A DNA stretch of 64,000 nt from Steromphala cineraria (Eukaryota; Mollusca; Gastropoda; Trochida; Trochidae): positions 10,055,724 to 10,119,723 of the forward strand of contig OU744736.1 in assembly GCA_916613615.1 (NCBI GenBank). Direction: 5' to 3'. The notes below the pieces were generated by a model, which saw only the letters and a program-made list of their open reading frames with translations, was not told the DNA's origin and made no database searches. The position numbers and the translations under genes are program-made. This document shows positions 39,101 through 51,665 of the stretch, in pieces. The stretch's first letter is position 1; each line of letters opens with the position of its first letter.

Positions 39101-40491
39101 ACGATAGCTTGCTTTCTGTTACTCATGTAATTGTGAGTTTATTACCAAATATTGTCCTTGAAACTCCCTTGTCAACTTCGTTGTTTTGATACTTTTTTTC
39201 TAATACACGATTGTTTTCCACGTACCCAAAACAGGTTTGAAGAGAACGTTATATCGTTTACGTTGCAATTCGAATAGGACTTTGAAGTTCAAAAAGGTTC
39301 GGTTCTTTGAGGTTCTTGAACCAACAGATGTAACCGCATTATGGGGTTTCTAAATTGCTAACATCGACATTTTGTACATTGTATTGGTGAGCATCTTTGT
39401 TCAAAATGATACAAACAACGCCGTGGTAAAATATCAACAGACTTTTCTTAAACCAGTGCAGAATCCAAAGAAAGGAAGGATACATTAAATGATACAACTG
39501 ATTCAAAACATAATTTCAGTCAGGAACGTTACACGACTAGGCTGTCACTGTGTATACTTCAAGTTCGAGTCTGTTTGTCATGCAAGTTTGTGTTTCTGTA
39601 CTACCAAGCATGACTATACAACATCCGTTGTTGGACACGCGAAATAGCGTAAACACTATCCTGACTTCTTGAAGGGGGAGGCTATACCATGTCTTTGTCA
39701 TGTTTTCGTCATGTCTTTGTCATGTCTTTGGCTAACCTAGGTCGCTCTTCTCCGACTTACACTAAACTTTCATCCGTTTGTCAATCTCGCGAGAATATGC
39801 GAGACTGTTGCACGTGCTATGACGTTGTGTCGTGGCACTGTCGTCACGTGACATCGTAAACACGGGCAAAGTCGAGTTATTGAGAAGACTAGTTATTTCT
39901 CTTGTTTGGGTGTGAAAGGTCACGCTAAAAAGTTAAAATACATCAAAGAAATGGCAAAAAAACGTGAAAAAAATAAATTAGTTTAATCATCCAAACTCTA
40001 TTGACACTTTTTCTGCAACAAATTGATAAGTTACGGTAAATATACATAATGTTTAATTCTTTCATAACAAATGTTTCAATTTATAGATTCTGACTCAATT
40101 TGTTTATAAAGTAGAATAAACAACATTCTAACATTGATTGAAATTATTAGGGGAGGTTAGTTATCCCGATGAAGGTTTATATGGGCATAAGAATTAATTG
40201 AATAAATCGTGCATTGTTTATGAATTTATTCACTATAAACGTCTCTCATGTAGCCAACAACGCTATCTAAATTTTGACGGATCGAGTTTTAATACACATA
40301 AAGATAATTTATCACCTCTTAAGATTGGATCGGTTTGATTTTTATGACATTTCCTTTTTATTGCATTTTAATTACACTTTGCGTTTATTGTATTAAGTGG
40401 ATCAAAGAAGTACTAGTAATTATTTTACACCTGTGTCTTGCACGTGAGATATGTGATCCAACAGGTCACATGACCTTATAATTGTCACGTG
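36113..40491. promoter_or_regulatory. cluster of ten CACGTG (E-box) sites, four of CLEAR type
   Basis: CACGTG starts at 36113, 36216, 36294, 37548, 37575, 38857, 39811, 39845, 40441 and 40486. Three are in the exact decamer GTCACGTGAC (37573, 38855, 39843) and one in GTCACGTGAT (40484). For AT-rich DNA of about this composition fewer than one CACGTG would be expected in 4.4 kb. GTCACGTGAC is the consensus of TFEB/MITF-type bHLH-ZIP sites. The cluster ends about 3.4 kb before the candidate RASSF first exon. A role as enhancer or promoter is inferred. Confidence 0.45.
39785..39852. promoter_or_regulatory. TCTCGCGAGA motif with two CACGTG sites, promoter-like block
   Basis: TCTCGCGAGA (39785-39794), the palindrome bound by BANP-type factors at vertebrate CpG-island promoters, lies within 60 bp of CACGTG at 39811 and GTCACGTGAC at 39843. 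The surrounding sequence is locally CpG-rich. No gene is visible downstream on either strand, so this could be a distal element or the promoter of a non-coding transcript. Confidence 0.35.
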
Positions 40492-41816
40492 ATCAGCGTA
40501 TCAAAGACTCAAAGCCGACAAGTAGATAATAAAGCACGCTTTGAAAATACGTTGGCGGGTAGTGAAGGTTTTAGTAGTGTTTTATCGATGTCTAATATTG
40601 ATCTTACTCAAGATTTTAAATTGTTTTACCTAAATCAAAAGTTATTATCGAAGACTGTAACGCTGCAAGTGAAAATGACCTTTTTAATGTTCTATGCTTG
40701 AAAAGTAAACATTGATCCTTAAAAAAAGAATCATTTGTCTGTTTACTAGATTCAAGTGGTTTCTCAAATTTGTTGTCGCCACGTTCTGCATACAGATAGA
40801 CCTTCAGTAATCCCTCTAATAAAGTACTTCCTATATATCATATAATGATTATTAAAATGGTAAATTTCCTTATTTTTCCTACATAACTATTTACTGCAAC
40901 ACAATCCCTTACCATCACATGATGTTGAAATACTAGGATTTTTCCTTTAAATTATGAAAATCCGCATCTCTTTAATAGACCGATTTTTCAAAATGAACAT
41001 ATGAAAATGTCCTGTGGACAATATCAATGACAGAGACCACCCCATGCTGTCAGTTTTAGAAATTCGCTTCGACTAAAACTTCCTTTGTCCGGGTTATATC
41101 AAAAGACGCCATACTTCCGTCTTTGAAGGGTGAACATAACGCGGTATGCGATTATATTGCCTGTAGGTACACAATCAGCCGGCCGGTGGAGGTATGTGAC
41201 TTCTGATATCATTGTCGTATAATGTTATACACGGGCCTCATTCGACACTGTAGTGAGCTGTCATAGCAGGTCTGGGTCGGGTCTGACCATCGCTGTCTCT
41301 TTGTGGACGACACTCTCTCAGCTTCTCAATCACCCCGTTACTAATGTAAAGTCCCAGAAAAAGTATGTCTGAATTATTTCAAATTAGTTGAGAATACTCT
41401 CTGAGCCTGTCATAGTTTCCTAGACTTAAGAAGGCTCTTTTATGATATATATTTGCTCTGAGTTTTTAATGACAAAATATGTTACTTGGCCTTGATGGAG
41501 TCTTGACAGGATTGTCACGAAAGCTTATAAGATAGGTTTTGTTCCTGATCGATGCGACATCCACTTCACGTTCTAACAAGTCGATGCTGTTCAATGTCTG
41601 TATGTAGTTCGATGTGACCCACATAACGTTATGATTTATCAATGTAGTCGAGAGTTCAGGTCTCAGCGCGTTATCACATAACATTAAATCAGATCCCATC
41701 TGCCGCTATAGTACGTCATCAGAGACGGAAATACTTCTCGGGAATAACATTCCCTGTACGCGTGTGGGCAAACAATGTCAGAAAACTTAATTAAGAGCCT
41801 CAATAGCATTATATTG

Positions 41817-42050
41817 AAAAATAATATTGTCACAAAGACTATACCTACGTTTCGATAGCCAAATATAACATTTACAGATTATTTCTTTGTATACAAGCAA
41901 AAAGCCTTTATTCTAGACCAGTAAAGCGTGTGTCCAACTAAAATAAAATAACATTGTCACAAATACGATTTCATAGCCAAATATAAGGTTTACAGATTAT
42001 ATATATGTATAGAAGCCTTTATTCTAGACCAGTAAAGAGTGTGTCCAACT
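41817..42050. repeat. tandem duplication, unit about 115-123 bp
   Basis: Two copies share ATTGTCACAAA, ATAGCCAAATATAA, TTTACAGATTAT, and then GCCTTTATTCTAGACCAGTA and GTGTGTCCAACT. The second copy begins near 41940. Confidence 0.9.
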
Positions 42051-43899
42051 GTCGTTACAGCACAGCGACATAAGGTTAGAGACTCAGCTCAGCACTGGGA
42101 ATTGACCGACTCACTGTACCACCTTCTAGGCTTGGCGGGGCTGTAAGACGTCCAACCCTGAATAAGATTATCGGGGATTACCTGGGGGTAACAACGATTG
42201 TGACTGGGGGTGTCGCGGAACGCTAGGTTTGATTTGGCTTGGATTTGTGGACACTGGCTAGTTTGTAGTGGACATTGAAGTTACCTGATGGGCGGAGCGG
42301 GCTGTAGGGAGAGACAGCGAGGTTCAGGGATACAGACCAACTCTGGTCCATCAAGGTGCGGTAGTTTCATGGAGGTATAAATGGGAGATCGCTGTCAAAT
42401 GTTCTTTTGAAATATGTCTTTGTGATCTACGTCTAATGTGGGAATAATACAATGTTGATGATAGTTTCATAGATGTGATACATGCTTTGGATCATACAAG
42501 GTTTGAATCAAACTAGGAACATGTGCTTGGTACTTGGTTATTGTGATACACGTCTGTTGTTCTGTGGATGGTCATCTTGCAGAGGATATTAACATAAAGG
42601 TATTTCATTATGTAACGATTTTTGATTTTTCTGTTAACTCGTGGATTTGTTAATATCCCAAATACATAGTTATCACTTAATTCATGTATTGTCATATTGC
42701 TTTTTTATGCTTTACCGTTTTTCTAACAATGATACTTCCTGAACTTGTGTCATTAGTAGAAACGTACATGTACCCTGCTTGGAATGAATTTTTTCAAAAT
42801 TTAAAAACAGCTTACTGGTTGTTTACAAATAGTTATGCACAAGAAATTCATCTACAATGATTTCAAGTGAATCGAAATGGAAATACCCTTTTAAGGGTGC
42901 TTAGTTAAATCAAAAGCATCGTCATCTGAGTTTCGTCCCCAAAATAGGCGAATCACTTTAATTTTCCTTAATATGTTTGATCCAATTCATAGTTCACATG
43001 TGAGTTATCAAAGAAGGTTGTAGAATTGTGCCGACACTTTTAAGATTTAAACAGGACTGTCAAAGCTCTGAACATGGCCAGAGACAAAGCTGTCAGTCCA
43101 CAGAACAGTTTCTGCTTTATGGATGTATCAGTTTACCTCTAAATAAAGTTTAAACTGTTCGGAGTGTAACGGTCCACGCCAGGGCACTATCGATCACCGG
43201 TCACTTTCAGTGGGTGTTGTTGATGCGTAATGCTTACTCAGGCGTTATAACCCATATCGCACTCATACCCACACACACGAAACAATCTCCCACGTGAAAG
43301 TTCGTTACCCTCCGCCTTTACAAGTGTTTATTGGTCACTGTTGGACAGCCAGTGGTCAGTTTAGGAGTCTCTGGACCTGCTCCGTGACAGAAAGACATGT
43401 TTTAATTTCCTCATGAAGACTTTCCTTAATGTATTGTGTATACCAGGAAGTATGTTAAGTTCATTTGACAACATTGTTTCCTTTTTCAATGAGCTTCCAA
43501 AGACGTTTGAACTTTTTTCCTTTTAATTGTCGTCTTAGATATAGTATTATACTTAGTGTACTTTGTATGGAGAAATATTTTCGATCATTTTTATCCTGAT
43601 CATAGTTTATCAATCTTTGATTGGTGATTGCAATAGTTTTAATGTAGTATATTACTTTGATATGAAATACTATCATTACTGTTAAAATATTAACATTATT
43701 TTTACATTTTGAAGCTTGGTAACTGAACCACGATATTTTAATTGTGCTATGGTATACAAATGAGAATGTGAACGTGCCCATTAATGTTGAACCGCTTTGA
43801 ATGCTTACATGAGCAACCGCTGGTGTATAACGTTAACTTGTTACTTCAAAAGTAACTTAACTCGATTCTGTTTCTTACAGAGTGAGACGTGGAGCAGGT
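42051..43899. promoter_or_regulatory. region upstream of the candidate RASSF first exon
   Basis: No gene is seen. Parts (about 42060-42370 and 43160-43400) are GC-richer than average and may belong to the promoter region if the first-exon model is right. One CACGTG lies near 43293. No TATA box can be assigned with confidence. Confidence 0.25.
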
Positions 43900-43995
43900 A
43901 AATCCAGGTAAACGGACGTCGTCAACAGCTGAGTGAGAACACCTTCCAGTCCCTGTCGTCGCCCCGAGATCTGACTGCAATAGACTAGCAGGTTC

Positions 43996-44058
43996 ATGAA
44001 ATGTGAGCCGCTTGCCAAGAGAATATCGTGTGCAGTTTGCACAGTCACCCTGCAGTAG
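43996..44058 (+). CDS. upstream ORF, 20 codons, in candidate leader
   Basis: ATG at 43996 reads 20 codons to TAG at 44056-44058 inside the candidate RASSF leader. If the leader is transcribed as proposed, this short frame could reduce initiation at the downstream ATG at 44494. There is no sign that the peptide itself is functional; its Kozak context is weak to moderate. It depends entirely on the exon model. Confidence 0.2.
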   Translation: MKCEPLAKRISCAVCTVTLQ

Positions 44059-44179
44059 ACGAGCCAAGAGGAGGCGTTTAATTACAGGTAGTGAAATAGA
44101 CACAGGTGTCGTGTGCAGCCAAGACTTACCTGTTGAAAACACTTGTGTTTAAACCCTGAGCTAGTGTGAAGCTGAGACC

Positions 44180-44224
44180 ATGCGTTCGTACGGAACAGTT
44201 AAAGGAAATCTGTCGCTTGTATGA
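44180..44224 (+). CDS. upstream ORF, 14 codons, in candidate leader
   Basis: ATG at 44180 opens a 14-codon frame closed by TGA at 44222-44224, upstream of the proposed start at 44494. It is relevant only if the region is the transcribed 5' leader. No function is implied by the peptide. Confidence 0.2.
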   Translation: MRSYGTVKGNLSLV

Positions 44225-47200
44225 AAAACATTGGACGGAGTATACAGCTCTGCCGTACACCTGGTTCAGTGGCAACACGCTGTGAAGTGCTAGTGTATAA
44301 TTCTATCGCTGTGAAGGATACATATCAGTGTCTTTACGTGGAGTTGAATATGTAAGGGACTTCTACGGATATGAATTGGAGGTTTCTCTCAACATCACTT
44401 CTCGATTCCATCGTCGTTTCCTCAAGCTGTTGAGCACAATGTGTATCGGATACCACAACACAGTCTGTAGTACCCTGCCAAGAAGACGATAACATGGAGG
44501 TATGGTTTTAGTTCCTTGTTTTTTTTGTATTGCAATAGGTGTAGGGCAGTAATGCAAATATGTAATCATTGAATACAAATAATTGTGAATAAAGGTTAAA
44601 TACTTGGACTGACATTTTTTGGTTTCTCCCACCGCATTGTATTTCCGTATTTCCGTATTCCCGTCTTGTATTTGTAAAATTTGAATGGATATATTCAAAC
44701 GTTGACATAAATTTATTCATGTGACTTGTAATCGACGATTACATTTAACATTGAATGGTGAAAAATGTAAGTTCGTTTAAATCATCATCAAACATTTTGT
44801 TAATGAAAACAAATATCATAAGTCACTAACCTCAAATAAGTTAAGAAAAACCTCGGTTGTTGATCTTTTTCCAAATCAATTTAGCTAGAATCCAAAACGA
44901 AGCAAAAATATTCGAAAAATGTCGCTAACATTTCGTTAATTTCACTTTTTAAAGTAAACAGGTGACCCCTATAGGTGACCTTAAATTCGATATCTTTTTT
45001 CCGCTATGTAACCGAGCAACTAGCGCTATCATCAAACACTCTTCTCTTGTGTTGAGGCGCTTATCCCTGCACGGTCGGCTCGAGTTGCAAGATAAATTTA
45101 ATTTGTCATCTTATCATTGTAATGATCGCCCGCTGTGTTGGATGACGCGATAGCTTTAGTAGTAATCATTGTGCGATACATATCATTGACAGTGTTGATC
45201 TCTAACACTCGTATAAAGGTAAGGTGTCGTGTTCCATATCAGAATTCATTTTTCAGACTATTTCCTCATTTTGTATTGAATCTACTTTGAAATAAGGTAC
45301 TTATTCCATAATTAATTTTAAGATTTTATTATTGAATGAATTATAGCTCTTTCTGTAGATTTCAATATGAAGATCATTTGTGATATACATACACACATTA
45401 AATATTCATAAACGACCATATTCACAAAGGGAGATGAATTTACAGAGCAAAGGCTAAATGAGAGTCCTAAATGTACACGCGAGTGAGAACGTCAAATAAA
45501 ATGCAACACAATAATACATCTGTAACGTTAAAAACACGTTTAACTTCAAACCTTAAAACATTTCTATTCCATTTGTAAAAAAAAACACAACGATTGTGTA
45601 TCGTTCCTAAATTAAACCTTAATGCGTCGTCTCTTTGTGCACTTTACCTGAGACATACATCCTTTAATTGAATAATATGTGCAAAGATAAAGAAACTTAT
45701 GAGTATGTATACCAACGGTACCGTGCTCGATACAGTTTTAATGATTTCAGTTGAATTTAGATTTGTGTTGTTTTGTTGTTTATTATTAAGATTGGGAAAT
45801 ATACACTTAATAGTATAAGTAGGTGAACGTTAAAGTATATTTTCTCTGTTTACTGTTTTCGCAGCAATTTGTCGAACGATTGTATTTAATCTCATACATT
45901 ACTCATACAAAATAATGCTAGCGTATGACATTCTCGATGAATACCGTATTTCCTTAAATAATTGAATTGACCTCTGACCTCTTGATCCATCACTGACCCC
46001 GCACTTTTCCAGGAAGTACTGTTATCATTAAGAGCAGGCTGCTAATATGGCTGCAGCAGTGTTACCAGACCTGATATGTTGACCTGTGGACGGTTTAATT
46101 GGTACAAGACTATTTAACGTTAAAACACAATATTTAGAAAGGGACTATATCAACTTAACGGAGTCTCTGCTACATGACTTTCCCAGGGAAGAAAAAACAA
46201 GGGCAGATTTTTAATCGAATGTCTTAAGTAATTGTCTAAGAGGTATTAAAGAAAATCTAAATAATCGAAATTAGTTCATTAACATCAAACTTAACATAAT
46301 CGAGACTGATATTTGACATTTTAAACAATATTTAACTTCTTGACCAATCATCATATCTCCGTGCCAGCCTCGGGCGAGCATCTTCGATGTAATGACAGGT
46401 CAAATCTTCATCCGTTTCTTTATGGTTTTAAATAATATTACATCGTAAGTGATGAAGGGAACATTTTATTTCAACTGTAAACACGTAGAGGCGAAAGCTA
46501 GAATCAAATCTATGCTTACTAGCTTTACAGCTTCCAAGACAGTTTCCTTCATTAGGAATTCTCCACGACAGTTATTTACTATTTTCCATTGTAAAACTTC
46601 ATCAAGTCTCCCACAACCAGCGTATGTTGGCGGAGACGTTTAGACATGCATTCCTATTCTATTGACATTGTGTAAGTGCTTTTTGCTTCGAACGTCTAGG
46701 ATAGGGTCAAGTGAGGTCACGACACGAATCTGAGAATACAAGCACACTTGATTGATGTAAACAAGGTCCAATTACAGATCACTTACACGTTTTTACGATT
46801 CATTGAAGTCATGAACTTCTACTAGATCTGTAGTAAAAAAATTTATAAAGCCACTTCTATCAAATATTCTATTTGATGACGCCTTCTCTGAGCCTAGTTC
46901 ATGAGTTGTTGAAGACCTCAGGAAGGGAAAGTTTGTCCGTAAAGGGTATTTAGTTGTCACAGATATTTGGGATGTATATATAACAACGTAAAGAATGTAT
47001 TAATAGAGCTAATACAACATTTAAATAAAACGTAATGTCTTTGTTGCGTAATGACGATATTTGATGAATGAATACTTTCGATGAAGCAAAGATATTCAGG
47101 AATGTCATGTTGTCAATATGAACACACATGAGTATGACAATTTGTAACCAGTTTAACGTGAACGTGTCTTTTGCAGTTCAGTCAGGACAGCTTTAACATG

Positions 47201-48138
47201 TCTGAAAGAGCAGGTCTAACTTGATGTAGATGAACACTATGCGCCCGGTATACGATGATAAATCATCCTCTTTTCTCTGACATTAAAGTTCTTTTTGAAT
47301 TTTTATTTAAATTCAACACAATTTTCTTTTCACCAAAAACAGGGGATCGTATTTCAAGCTCAAATATGTTTTCTTTCATTACTCCTCTTCAAACAGACTA
47401 CTGAAAATATTCTGTCTTCTATACAGGCGTTATTCCCCTCACGTATGCGAGTAGTGTAATATAAACCGTTATACCCTGCATATAACGTATCGTATGTCCA
47501 ATGCCTTATTATGAAGTTTATTGTGATGGTGTTGTATAACAAAGGAGTTGTCACATTTCTCAAAACATAGAAGGAGGCGTCAGACAGATTGAGTTTTTAT
47601 TGAAATAAATGGAATTCCAATTTGAAATATAACCGCTACTTGAGGTGTCAACATTTGAATAAAATATTTCATGTTTTTTGTAAACAATCTTACAGATGTC
47701 TGATATGCTTTAAGTATCATTATTTTTGAAAATATAGTTATAAAGTTAAAGTAAAGTTATCACCTTTGCATGACAATTCATATAAATTTGAATAAATATT
47801 CTATACCATTACACTTTGATGGTATATAGGGATGTAGACTCGATGCACGGTGTGAGTGTGATAATAACTACTTATGTAATTGTGGTGAATGATGGGACGT
47901 ATATATGAGTGATCAGTATTTGGTTACCCATGCATGGTATCCAGTAATAAACACCCTGATCGTGTGAAAGCTGATCTACCCTGATATAGATTTCATATTT
48001 AGAATAGGTTACCTTTCTGTACCCTCCCTTGTAGGTCAACTTACACACCGTGACACTTTATCCTTGTAGAAATCGATATCATCAGCGGTAGTCTTGACTT
48101 CTTTGAGAAGCATTTTAGAAGTTGACATGACAATGATA

Positions 48139-48275
48139 CTGAGGAATATATGGATGACAACGTCTTTGTTCATTGTATGCGACGTTTCGACACAGATTCT
48201 TGTGTCGTTCTCAAGCAGAGGAGAAAAAACGTCGCATACAATGAACAAAGAAGTTGTCATTCATATATTCCTCAG
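48139..48275. repeat. 49-bp inverted repeat with internal hairpin
   Basis: Arms 48139-48187 and 48227-48275 match as reverse complements at 47 of 49 positions. The 39-base spacer contains a second hairpin (CGACACA / TGTGTCG). Mirror-image open frames on both strands are a consequence of the symmetry. It lies inside the proposed RASSF intron. Confidence 0.9.
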
Positions 48276-49506
48276 CATTATTAGTCTTGGTTGTTTAACC
48301 ATAGCATTGACATCGATAACTTGACTAACATACATTCCCTGAAAAAAAGAGTTCATGACTTATTTTATTATTTTAATTTTTGATATCAGATAAAATGAAA
48401 GGAACTCTGAACTATACTCTAAAGCGGAGGTATCTAGACTTGCCAACATTGTCTAGACATAAGAAGGCTCCTTTAATTTTGTTGCATTAGGGTCTGGATA
48501 ACAGACTAGTCGATAAAGTATTATTACCATATGGTTATAGATGTCTCTGGTTTAAGTCATCGTCTATGTTGGTCTAGTTGGTATAACTTCTGAAGGTGTG
48601 CCACCGTTTGGGTAAGCCATGCTACTAATACCATACTGTTGGTGTTGCTCATTAGTTCAATAGATAGTGTCAGTTGTATCGATGGGCTTGAGATTAATCT
48701 GCAAAGGTTTGAAATCGGCATATTCGTTGTAGCGAAATTATCGTAGGAATAATTTTTTAAATCAGGTATTGTATCGGCAACGATCAGCACTCTCGGCATA
48801 AGAGAATATAAGTTATAACAAATGGTAAAATTCTTCTCTTGCTCAATCTAGTGTCAGTAAAAGGTGGAAATCAATATTTTTATCGAGTATCCATCAAACA
48901 CGAAAATCAGTATTTTATTGGTTTCGAATTGTCATTGTGTTCACATCTAAATATTTTCACAAAACCTACTCTCGTATTCCATACTGATTGAGTACATTTG
49001 GTGACAATGTGGTACATTTCAGTGCATGCTTTATAGCTCCAGCCAATGTTACGAGATTCCCATGTTATGACATCTCCCGTAATCAGCTGTCAATCACGTG
49101 TCTTATCATTCCATTGTTCAGGATGCAGCCTCGATTTGAGGTCAGGCCACGCCCACTCGGGACTGTGGGAATTATGCTCTTCACTTGGCCCCGACGAAGT
49201 TTACAATGGGTAGTAATTCATCTGTCACCCGCTTAGAACTATTTTAATGAGTATATTATATAGTGATGTCGTTTTACACAATATAATTGTAGGCAGTTTC
49301 CATTAGTGCACATAAATGAAATGGATGTCTCGGTGTCACGATTTTTTAGGTCACGTGAGCATGTAAGATACGTTATCAATGTTGAAATTGCTGTTGAAGT
49401 AATGATGGTGTAATGATTGTTATACATTATGATTTTAGTTCCCAGGATTGGACATTTAAAATAGAGAGCTTGTTTCTTATATACAAATTATTGGTTTATC
49501 CGTAAG

Positions 49507-49800
49507 TTAAGGGGCAGTAGCACGTTTTTGCAAAAAAAATGTCACTGATAATTGTACGTTAATGCTAAATGTATTATTTTGATAGTGTCAAAAATCTCAT
49601 TACACAAACCAATCATCGATAGCAAGAGAACAAATTATAATGATTCACAGGCGGCCATTTTTGTGTGAACTTTACATTATGTGATTGATTCATTGCTACT
49701 TCATTTAGTTTACTACATTGGTTTTTAATTGGGATCATTTGTTTTCCTTTTCCTGAAATCACCTTATATCTCCCCTAAAAACGTACTACTGCACCTTTAA
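49507..49800. mobile_element. MITE-like element, copy 2 (TTAA-flanked)
   Basis: This is the second copy of the element at 11897-12227, in the same orientation. TTAA lies at 49507-49510 and 49797-49800. The terminal inverted repeats are clearer here: GGGGCAGTAGCACGTTTTT at left against AGGTGCAGTAGTACGTTTTT as the complement of the right end. It is located in the proposed RASSF intron. Relative to copy 1 it keeps about 20 extra bases at the left end and lacks some interior sequence. Confidence 0.82.
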
Positions 49801-51358
49801 GATACACATTGTGATTCTCACATTACACACAGCATCTTATGACATCCTGAGATAAGTTTTATTTGATGTAGATCTATAAAATATCTACAGCAATCTATCG
49901 CTTTGAGAAACATAAGTCGAGGTGAGATTTGTACACGATTTACAAGATTTTACGTTATTGGAATAGCTATTGTGTGTGGTATTTCCTTTCTTTTGTCCAT
50001 CAGTATAAAGATTTTGGTATTTTCACTACTCTTTCTCCGTTGTTGAATGATAAACTTATATATCATCAACATTTACAAGAGGATTCAAATAAATAATTCT
50101 AAATGTAATTAACTTCTTTTAAGTGTGTCATCATAAAAAATAAGATGATATTACAGATGCCAAAATAATATCAATGGCCTGAAAAGGTTTTGCAATAAAA
50201 AGTGCACTCTGTTACAAACACTTCATTTCAATATTGTATCCTAAGATGCTATCCAAATATCTTGAATATTGTTACAAGCCAACGACCGTATCTTTCTAAT
50301 AAATATCTAATTCATTTAAGATTATCTTTAAGCAATTCATTTATTATACGGTTGATGTTTTCTCCTTAAAAACTCGTAAAGGTTTATCGGGCCTGGTGCT
50401 TAATCCTTATATTGACGAAAGATTACCCTAATAAAATACGTACCGGGAGTATCGCTTTATGGATATATTTTTTATAATGCTTGTGGGTCCTTGATTGTGC
50501 CCCATAAAGAACTACACCATATTTTATAACATAAAAGTCGACGACGTGACCTTTGCTTATGGATTGTTCCTTCCATTACTAACATTGAAGGGAATTAATG
50601 GCAGCACATGTTTTATTCGTTGTAAATGTTGGCATGTGTCATTGTGATCACTCTTTGGCAGTGTGAATAGAACATTGATTGAACAAGATATTTTATACAG
50701 GTGACCTAAGGCAAAATAAATGATGTGTTCAAACACCGGCGAGGGTTTCTGAAGATGTAAGTACGAGAGTTGACTCTTAAACGATGTTATGTGAAAATTA
50801 TAGATTCAAGTTGTTTTTTGTCGCATTTATTTTGTTTGAATTTCAATGGGTATTTATCCATGCGAAACGTACAGTAAGTAAATAACAGCCTCGACAATTA
50901 TTATTCATCGACATGAACCCATCCATCACAATCGACAAAAGATTTGCCTTGTCAGTTAAGTTCTTTGTTTATTTTTTGCACCGTCGGTTTAACGTGCAAT
51001 TTGATATGGTACATTAGATATGAAATTTCAATTACATTTATCAAGTTTGAGGTAGTGACAATATTTTCCTCTTCCTGTGACTCAGCGTATTCAAATTGTT
51101 ATGAATAATAACTATGATATTTAATACTTGAATAACATTTACGATTTGGGCTATTAAATATGTTTTATTCGACTTAAGATAAAGTAAGAATATGCCAAAC
51201 TGAAGAATAAGCAAGAGAGAAAAGATTTTAATTAAAAGAGCATTTTGAAAGCCTTGAAAAATACTTTAAGATAAGCAGGAGAATCTAATTAAGGAAGATT
51301 TTGCTTGCAGAATTTCATGTTTATGTTTGATTTGGAAATTTATTTGGCACAATAAAAT

Positions 51359-51370
51359 CCCCCCCCCCCC
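51359..51370. repeat. poly-C tract (C12)
   Basis: Twelve consecutive C residues in AT-rich sequence, about 160 bp before the GA microsatellite. Confidence 0.95.
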
Positions 51371-51529
51371 TTTCCTATAATATGTCAAGGAAACAGATCT
51401 ATTGTGAGATTCAAAATGTGTGCCAACGAAACAATGAGTTGAAGTATTTCTCGACATACTGAGAGATTGAGGGAACGATGGAATGAGCGACATCATAGTG
51501 CCAGACTAAGAAAAACGAATTTAACCATT

Positions 51530-51665
51530 GAGAGAGAGAGAGAGAATGAGAGAGAGAGAGAGAGAAAGAGGGGGAGGAGAGAGACAGACAGACAGACAGA
51601 GAGAGACAGAGAGAGACACACCCAGAGAGGCAGAGAGACAGAGAGAAAGACATAGACAGACAGTA
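51530..51665. repeat. GA / CAGA microsatellite
   Basis: A purine-rich run of AGAGAG passes into CAGACAGA. The overlapping frames on both strands (Arg/Glu on plus, Ser/Leu/Cys on minus) are repeat artefacts. Confidence 0.93.

Larger units (their letters stand above)
43900..44499 (+). other. candidate first exon (5' UTR plus ATGGAG) of the RASSF9/10 gene
   Basis: This stretch is visibly GC-richer than its surroundings and lacks a long ORF, as expected of a leader. Its last six bases are ATG GAG (44494-44499) in a strong context (A at -3, G at +4), followed immediately by a GTATGG donor at 44500. Joining this donor to the acceptor ending at 60871 gives an in-frame start Met-Glu-Met-Asp-Gln. The 5' limit is not known. 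CAG sites near 43880 and 44093, and GTAAAT or GTAGTG donors nearby, would allow other exon structures. Two short upstream ORFs lie inside (43996-44058, 20 codons; 44180-44224, 14 codons). This is an inference from splice signals, reading frame and composition only. Confidence 0.4.

Noticed and set aside
43461..44142. Minus-strand frames of 106 and 98 codons near the candidate first exon
   Set aside because: No motif seen; one is antisense to the proposed leader and composition explains it.
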